Below are positions 59,372 to 64,000 of a stretch of DNA of 64,000 nucleotides, one piece after another. The stretch covers positions 124,001-188,000 of the forward strand of contig JAJSPD010000020.1 in the NCBI GenBank assembly GCA_021307315.1, read 5' to 3'. The stretch is from Bisporella sp. PMI_857. Its lineage: Eukaryota > Ascomycota > Leotiomycetes > Helotiales > Helotiaceae. How positions within the stretch are numbered: the stretch's first letter is position 1; each line of letters begins with the position of its first letter. A program made the position numbers and the translations under genes. The notes below the pieces were generated by a model, which was given only the letters and a program-made list of their open reading frames with translations, had not been told where the DNA came from and searched no databases.

Positions 59372-61939
59372 ATGAATTCAACATTTGTCTGCCTACCATG
59401 TCGTCGCAAGATCGCGCAGGTGGGTTTTAGACGCTCAGCTCAAAGAGCTAGCTTCATCTCAATCATCAATGTTCCCAACGCAACCAAGAACGATCCTCTA
59501 GGCTTCCTTGAAGCATCGAGTGGAGGCGACAATGATGGAAGCCCAATACCTCCATTGGAACCTTCAAGGCTGAAAAGACAAATGCCACGTTCTTCCCATG
59601 ACCCCGGAGATCAGCTTGAGGCTTTCTTCGAGGAGACAGTAAACAAATCGGCCCAGCGACTCGCCACAACTCCGTCAATTACCTCTTTGGCACCGTATCA
59701 GTATGCGCAAACCCTAAAAACAATGGTGGCAGATGATGGGTGTTCAGCAACGGATGCGTGGGACTTTTTTATCAAGCACTTTGGACCAGAAACTCGGAAG
59801 CCAGGAGCCATGAATCAGACATCTTCACCTTCATATATATTCACGAGAAATGGATCTTTCAGCGGCCGTGCATTGATGCGGAAGATCATGCTGGCAAAAT
59901 CAGACAACCTTAAATCTGGCACATCGATCACAGAGATTTCATTGATTTATTCTCAACTCGGAGTGCTTCACGGGAAGGACTGGGCAGATATGATGAATAC
60001 TTTTCTCAACGTTATTTACAAGCAAAATATACAGGATGAGAATTTATTTGATGTATTGGGCTCTTGGAATGTCATAACTCGTCAGAATATAGAATCAGTA
60101 CCTCAAACTATTCAAGATTCCACGCCTCTGGATTGGTCACATATTACTACTGTCCCGGATCAGGTCATAGGAGCGAATTGCCGGAGGCATGGCATGAAAG
60201 GGGCATTTATTCATTTATCACCAGCATTTCCTGTTCGTCAGCGTGAAGACATCCCACTCGTTGCGGTGGCTACATTTGCTCTCCTGATTCGAGCTGGAGG
60301 CTCGATCTTAGAACATGCGAAGCCTCTCATGATTGCCATAGCACAGGTAATCAACAGCCCTGACTTTAACATAGATTTGATATTTAAGCCCTCCAGCCCT
60401 GTTGGAGCATCTATCCTATCTCACGTAAAGGACGATTGGCATAAAATTAAGAATGAGGCAGCGAACTTCAGCACTCTTTCTCTACAACCTTCTAGTCACA
60501 AATATACGGGTCGGAGGCCTGCTACTATGAAACATGTGGTACATCACTCAAGACTCGAGGATGCCGTGCATAGAAAAGACCTATCGCAAATAGACAGAAT
60601 GTGGTCCGATGCATCTGTATTACCAATACATATCTCATCTCCAGGAATTCATACAGCAGAGCCTGTGCCCCAAGGAAGCTTGTCTGCAGGGATGTGCAAT
60701 CACTTCATCCAAGCATTCATGGCAGTGCGGGCTCCTAGTAAGGCCATTGATGTTTGGAATCATATGATTCATAACGGATTGGCTCCAAATTTGGCAACTT
60801 GGAATTCCATGCTGACAGGATGCAAGATTTCTCGCAATACTAGCGCGCTGGAAGATGTTTGGGGGAAATTGGTAGTGCAAGGGGTAAAGCCAGATGTGCA
60901 TTGTTGGACCTCTCGTGTCGGCTGCCTGGTAGAGGGCCGGAAACCAAATGAGGCTCTGAAGGCCCTGGATGAAATGGGGCAGTCATGGCTGAAAGCTGCT
61001 AGGGACCAGTATGGCAGTGACGCGAAAGCAATAGATCTGCAACATGTCGGTGATATTAGTGGCATCGTCAAACCGGCTATTGAGACGGTCAATGCTGCTC
61101 TAGTTGGCCTTCTAAGGAGAAACCGGCAGGAAGATGCCAATAGAATACTCGCTTGGGCGGGTAATTTTGGCATAAATCCTGACAATACAACATATAATAC
61201 CCTCTTACGACCTATTATCCGTGACGGACAGGTTCACGAAGCAATGGCTTTGCTTAAACATATGAAAGCAGATGGCGTGGAAGCCGATGTAGGAACCTTC
61301 ACCACAATCCTAGACGAGATCCTTCGATACAGTGACGGACAGAATCCTGAAGAGCAACGCGAGACTATCGCGAATATCTTTGAGGAGATGGCGGAAGCTG
61401 GAATTAAAGCCAATCTTCATACATATGGCACTATCGTATATCAATTGCTGCAGCATGATAACAATGATTTTGTTGCCGTGAATGCTGTTCTTGCTCGCAT
61501 GACCAAGGAAGGTCTAAAACCGTCTCAATATATCTACACCATATTCATCAACTACTATTTCAGACAAAAGCCCCCCAATGTGGATGCTGTGAGAGCTCTT
61601 ATCAAGCAGGTACTCTCTGAAGATGAGGGAGCTGTGGATAACATTTTCTGGGACCGCGTAATCACTGGGTATGCGAGGATCGGCGATACAGCTACGGCAA
61701 TGAGAATTTTAGGTCAGGTCAGCAGCAAATCAAGTTGGAAGACTGGCGTAATGGGTTGGCGGACACTGGATCTGCTTGTCACGGCACTGATAAAGAATGA
61801 TGAGTGGGATGTGGCGAGGACTTTGGTGAAGAATGTTGCGATGGATACTGGTGGCCCCATTGCGCCGGACGTGCATGGAAAAGATGGGCAACATAAGTTC
61901 TGGGTATTGGCTGAATCACTGGGTCTGTTGACCTCGTGA
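59372..61939 (+). CDS. Mitochondrial pentatricopeptide repeat protein
   Basis: One exon, 855 residues. PPR proteins bind single-stranded RNA in mitochondria and guide its processing, stability or translation. The N-terminus (VCLPCRRKIAQVGFRRSAQRASFISI) is Arg/Ser-rich without acidic residues, fitting a mitochondrial presequence. From about 440 onward there are tandem 35-residue helix pairs with signature positions, such as VWNHMIHNGLAPNLATWNSMLTGC, KLVVQGVKPDVHCW, LLKHMKADGVEADVGTFTTIL, and MAEAGIKANLHTYGTIVYQLL. About eight repeats can be read. The middle (80-420) resembles no repeat I recognise. Overall it looks like the large fungal PPR factors that act on one transcript; the target cannot be read from sequence. 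No intron is needed. Confidence 0.88.
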   Translation: MNSTFVCLPCRRKIAQVGFRRSAQRASFISIINVPNATKNDPLGFLEASSGGDNDGSPIPPLEPSRLKRQMPRSSHDPGDQLEAFFEETVNKSAQRLATTPSITSLAPYQYAQTLKTMVADDGCSATDAWDFFIKHFGPETRKPGAMNQTSSPSYIFTRNGSFSGRALMRKIMLAKSDNLKSGTSITEISLIYSQLGVLHGKDWADMMNTFLNVIYKQNIQDENLFDVLGSWNVITRQNIESVPQTIQDSTPLDWSHITTVPDQVIGANCRRHGMKGAFIHLSPAFPVRQREDIPLVAVATFALLIRAGGSILEHAKPLMIAIAQVINSPDFNIDLIFKPSSPVGASILSHVKDDWHKIKNEAANFSTLSLQPSSHKYTGRRPATMKHVVHHSRLEDAVHRKDLSQIDRMWSDASVLPIHISSPGIHTAEPVPQGSLSAGMCNHFIQAFMAVRAPSKAIDVWNHMIHNGLAPNLATWNSMLTGCKISRNTSALEDVWGKLVVQGVKPDVHCWTSRVGCLVEGRKPNEALKALDEMGQSWLKAARDQYGSDAKAIDLQHVGDISGIVKPAIETVNAALVGLLRRNRQEDANRILAWAGNFGINPDNTTYNTLLRPIIRDGQVHEAMALLKHMKADGVEADVGTFTTILDEILRYSDGQNPEEQRETIANIFEEMAEAGIKANLHTYGTIVYQLLQHDNNDFVAVNAVLARMTKEGLKPSQYIYTIFINYYFRQKPPNVDAVRALIKQVLSEDEGAVDNIFWDRVITGYARIGDTATAMRILGQVSSKSSWKTGVMGWRTLDLLVTALIKNDEWDVARTLVKNVAMDTGGPIAPDVHGKDGQHKFWVLAESLGLLTS

Positions 61940-62734
61940 TCTTGCGATAGTCACGCTGTAAACATAATAGATATCATTGTAAAAAAGGTACAATTAAGAC
62001 CAATCATTCATAATGACCTCCATGACGTTGGTGCCTTAAGCAAGTCGTCCACTTTCTCCTTAAACACAAAACCCAGGTCTAATCTCATTTTTTAAACATT
62101 CACTTTCAGACCCATATACATATTCAAGTAAGCAAAATAAAAACACAAACCAACAAAACTTACACGCCTACTTCTGTTGACCACACTACGATTTACCGAC
62201 AGGTAATATGTGTAACATGGGAGTAGACATGATAGAATCGTATTGTACAGATATGATCATCATGGTATAGCCCGAAATAAAAAGACTACCTGCAGTTATT
62301 GGCAGGTTCTCTTTTCAATTCACGAATTGCTGCTGATAAGATAGAAGGAGAATTATAGCAGGGGTGAATATTTTGAATTGATAGATTGGTTACGGCGATA
62401 GTTTAAAATTCTGTTTTGTTTGGCTTATAAAAGTCCCGATATAGATAGCACTATATTGGTGATGAAGCGTGTCTTTCAAATGCAAACTACTGAAATTCCT
62501 GCCATACCCAACCCGTTTCATAACTTCTGATTTCAAAAACCGATAAATTATCAAGCTTCGTCTATGCTCATAAATATGATTTCGAGATTTCTCGCCGAGT
62601 CTTGCCAGTTGTGCGCCTTTCAACAACAACACCGAGTGCTGTGCCAGCATCTTCCTGGTCTGAAGCTGCAAAGAAAGACTCATCCCCAGAAAAGCGCCTA
62701 TCTATTAGCAAAACATTCCGGCTTGCAAGAGAAT
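61940..62734. other. Convergent intergenic region
   Basis: About 800 bp, AT-rich, between the 3' ends of the PPR gene and the TFC7-like gene. No coding pattern. Confidence 0.4.
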
Positions 62735-63686
62735 TCAGACATACCATCCTCTTTCCTCGCCGCCACTTAGGAAACTGCAATCGCCATCAACTGTCATGTT
62801 CCATCCCCCTCCCACACCACTACCATCTCTCCAAGAACCAACTTTTGAACCTTGCCCACCGGTAATCGAAGGATTTCCAGTTCCCTTGTCCTTCCTTACA
62901 AACGTAGAAAGACTACAAGTAAAAGGATGAAAATCCTCCTCCCCAATATCCTGCGGCATCCGCCCCGTAAGCACCCTTCCAATAGCTATCAAAGTTGCGG
63001 CATGCGTGCAAAGAACAATTGTCTTAAGCCCTTCTCGATCAGCTTGCTCAATGACACTTTCTAAAGCCCTGGCAGCACGATCATGCAACTCCTCAACCGT
63101 CTCCCCCCTCACACTAGGCTTGACCATTGGCTGATAGCTCTCGTCAAAGTACTCGAACAGGTCTTTCAGAACCTTAGAATCAGCCGGGGAAGGGTGGTTG
63201 AACGGCGCTGAGCCGTACCATTCGGCGATGCCGTTTTCGCCACGGATCCTGGAGATTTCTGGTCGAGATGGGTGAAGTGCCGAGAGGGCCGCGGCTGTTG
63301 GAGAGATAGTTTGAAGACACCGGTAGTAAGGCGACGAGTAGATGCGCTCTACTGGAGGCGATATGGATATCAGATGGGCGGCGAGCTCGTGGGATTGCAC
63401 CACCCCATGGCCCGTAAGGGCTGGGTCACTTGGAATCCCGGTTGGTGAGGGAATAGATGTGCTGTACCTGATTTCCAGGTGAGCCATAGTCTATCAAAAG
63501 CATGGCAGTGGGCTTACACTCCAGTCTTGGAATCAACTGCCCAATTGGACCGAAACCCATGCCGTGTGCTACATCCATGACATGGTGGTTAGTGGTTGGA
63601 GCAACCGATTAAAGATTTTTTTAGAGGGAGACGACAACAGAGATTTAATAAGAGAGTACATACACATAGATCACTTCTAAAGACAT
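62735..63686 (-). CDS. Histidine phosphatase family protein, TFC7-like
   Basis: Exons 63686-63664, 63568-63518, 63467-62735; 268 residues. The phosphoglycerate-mutase fold carries VTRHGFRSNW at residues 8-17 (catalytic RHG), SSPYYRCLQT with the second arginine, and CTHAATLIAIG with the second histidine, so the active site looks complete. The start MSLEVIYVTRHGFRSNW and the SIPSPTGIPSDPALTGHG block match the phosphatase domain of the yeast TFIIIC subunit Tfc7; in filamentous fungi this domain often stands alone. An ATG at 63487 would give an ORF without the catalytic RHG, so the three-exon model is preferred; its joins (GT/C, GT/G) keep the phase. Whether it is a TFIIIC subunit or a metabolic phosphatase cannot be decided here. 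Confidence 0.83.
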
Positions 63687-64000
63687 ATTTGGCAAATTCC
63701 TTAATCACATCTTGAATTGTTGACGGGTTTCATAGCCCATTCTGGGTTACCTCGGCTCGGTTATTTGGAATTATCGACATGTAGGGAGTCTTTATCAAAT
63801 TACCGATTGAATTCAGATTGAGCATACGTATGAAGGGGAGAATTTTGCTCATAGGGCCTGTTCTAGTGGGAAAGGATAATTTACGCGTAGTGACAGACAT
63901 TGCAATCTGAATTAATTCATAATGATATTTTGCAACACATGCTCCCTCTAAGCTAGCTTAGGAGGTGTGGAAGATGCTCGTTTACATTAATTATGCCGAC
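63687..64000. other. Upstream flank of the TFC7-like gene
   Basis: AT-rich, no coding pattern seen before the window ends. Confidence 0.35.

Noticed and set aside
62735..63487. Single-exon phosphatase ORF starting MAHLEIRY
   Set aside because: It lacks the catalytic RHG; two small upstream exons supply it in correct phase.

Overview
This window is nuclear DNA of a filamentous ascomycete (Pezizomycotina). Genes sit on both strands about 2-3 kb apart. They are interrupted by 50-150 bp introns with GT...AG ends and CTAAC/CTGAC/CTAAT branch sites. The gene set is fungal: Hsp104, Mhr1/mL67, Zn2Cys6 factor, CSN1, Sar1, RGS-LOV photoreceptor, Vps3, Mtw1, COY1 and PPR. The RGS-LOV gene resembles the BcLOV4 class of Botrytis, so Leotiomycetes is a reasonable but unproven guess. 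All exon boundaries here were worked out by hand from splice signals, reading-frame continuity and remembered family patterns. No search or alignment was run.

Layout. 1-9.2 kb: the 5' part of hsp104 (minus, cut by the window edge), divergent from mL67/Mhr1, then a six-exon Zn2Cys6 regulator on the minus strand. 9.2-16.7 kb: a gene-poor stretch holding two decayed genes, a bZIP/DUF3425 regulator and an aryl-alcohol-dehydrogenase-type aldo-keto reductase. 16.7-20.9 kb: an intact sulfotransferase-like P-loop gene, then a secreted-protein gene with an apparent one-base frameshift in its signal peptide. 21.5-30.9 kb: csn1, a large uncharacterised membrane protein with a repeat in an intron, a patatin-like lipase and sar1. 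31-37.6 kb: a repeat copy with RIP-like differences, a GNAT acetyltransferase, an F-box pseudogene, a small inverted-repeat element and simple repeats. 37.7-52.9 kb: RGS-LOV photoreceptor, vps3, mtw1, a secreted DUF3455 protein and the golgin COY1/CASP. 53-56.7 kb: little that is supportable. 56.7-63.7 kb: a histidine acid phosphatase, a mitochondrial PPR protein and a TFC7-like histidine phosphatase.

How the genes relate. Most are unlinked housekeeping functions: protein disaggregation, mitochondrial translation, ubiquitin-ligase control, secretory and endosomal traffic (Sar1, Vps3, COY1), kinetochore and Pol III initiation. The accessory part is 11.9-20.9 kb, where a regulator, an oxidoreductase, a sulfotransferase-like enzyme and a secreted protein lie together and three of the four look damaged. 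This could be a decaying gene cluster. The most notable single items are the RGS-LOV light sensor, the secreted protein with a Cys/His pair spaced as in CNF/CheD-type deamidases, and a repeat family whose copies differ mainly by C-to-T and G-to-A changes.
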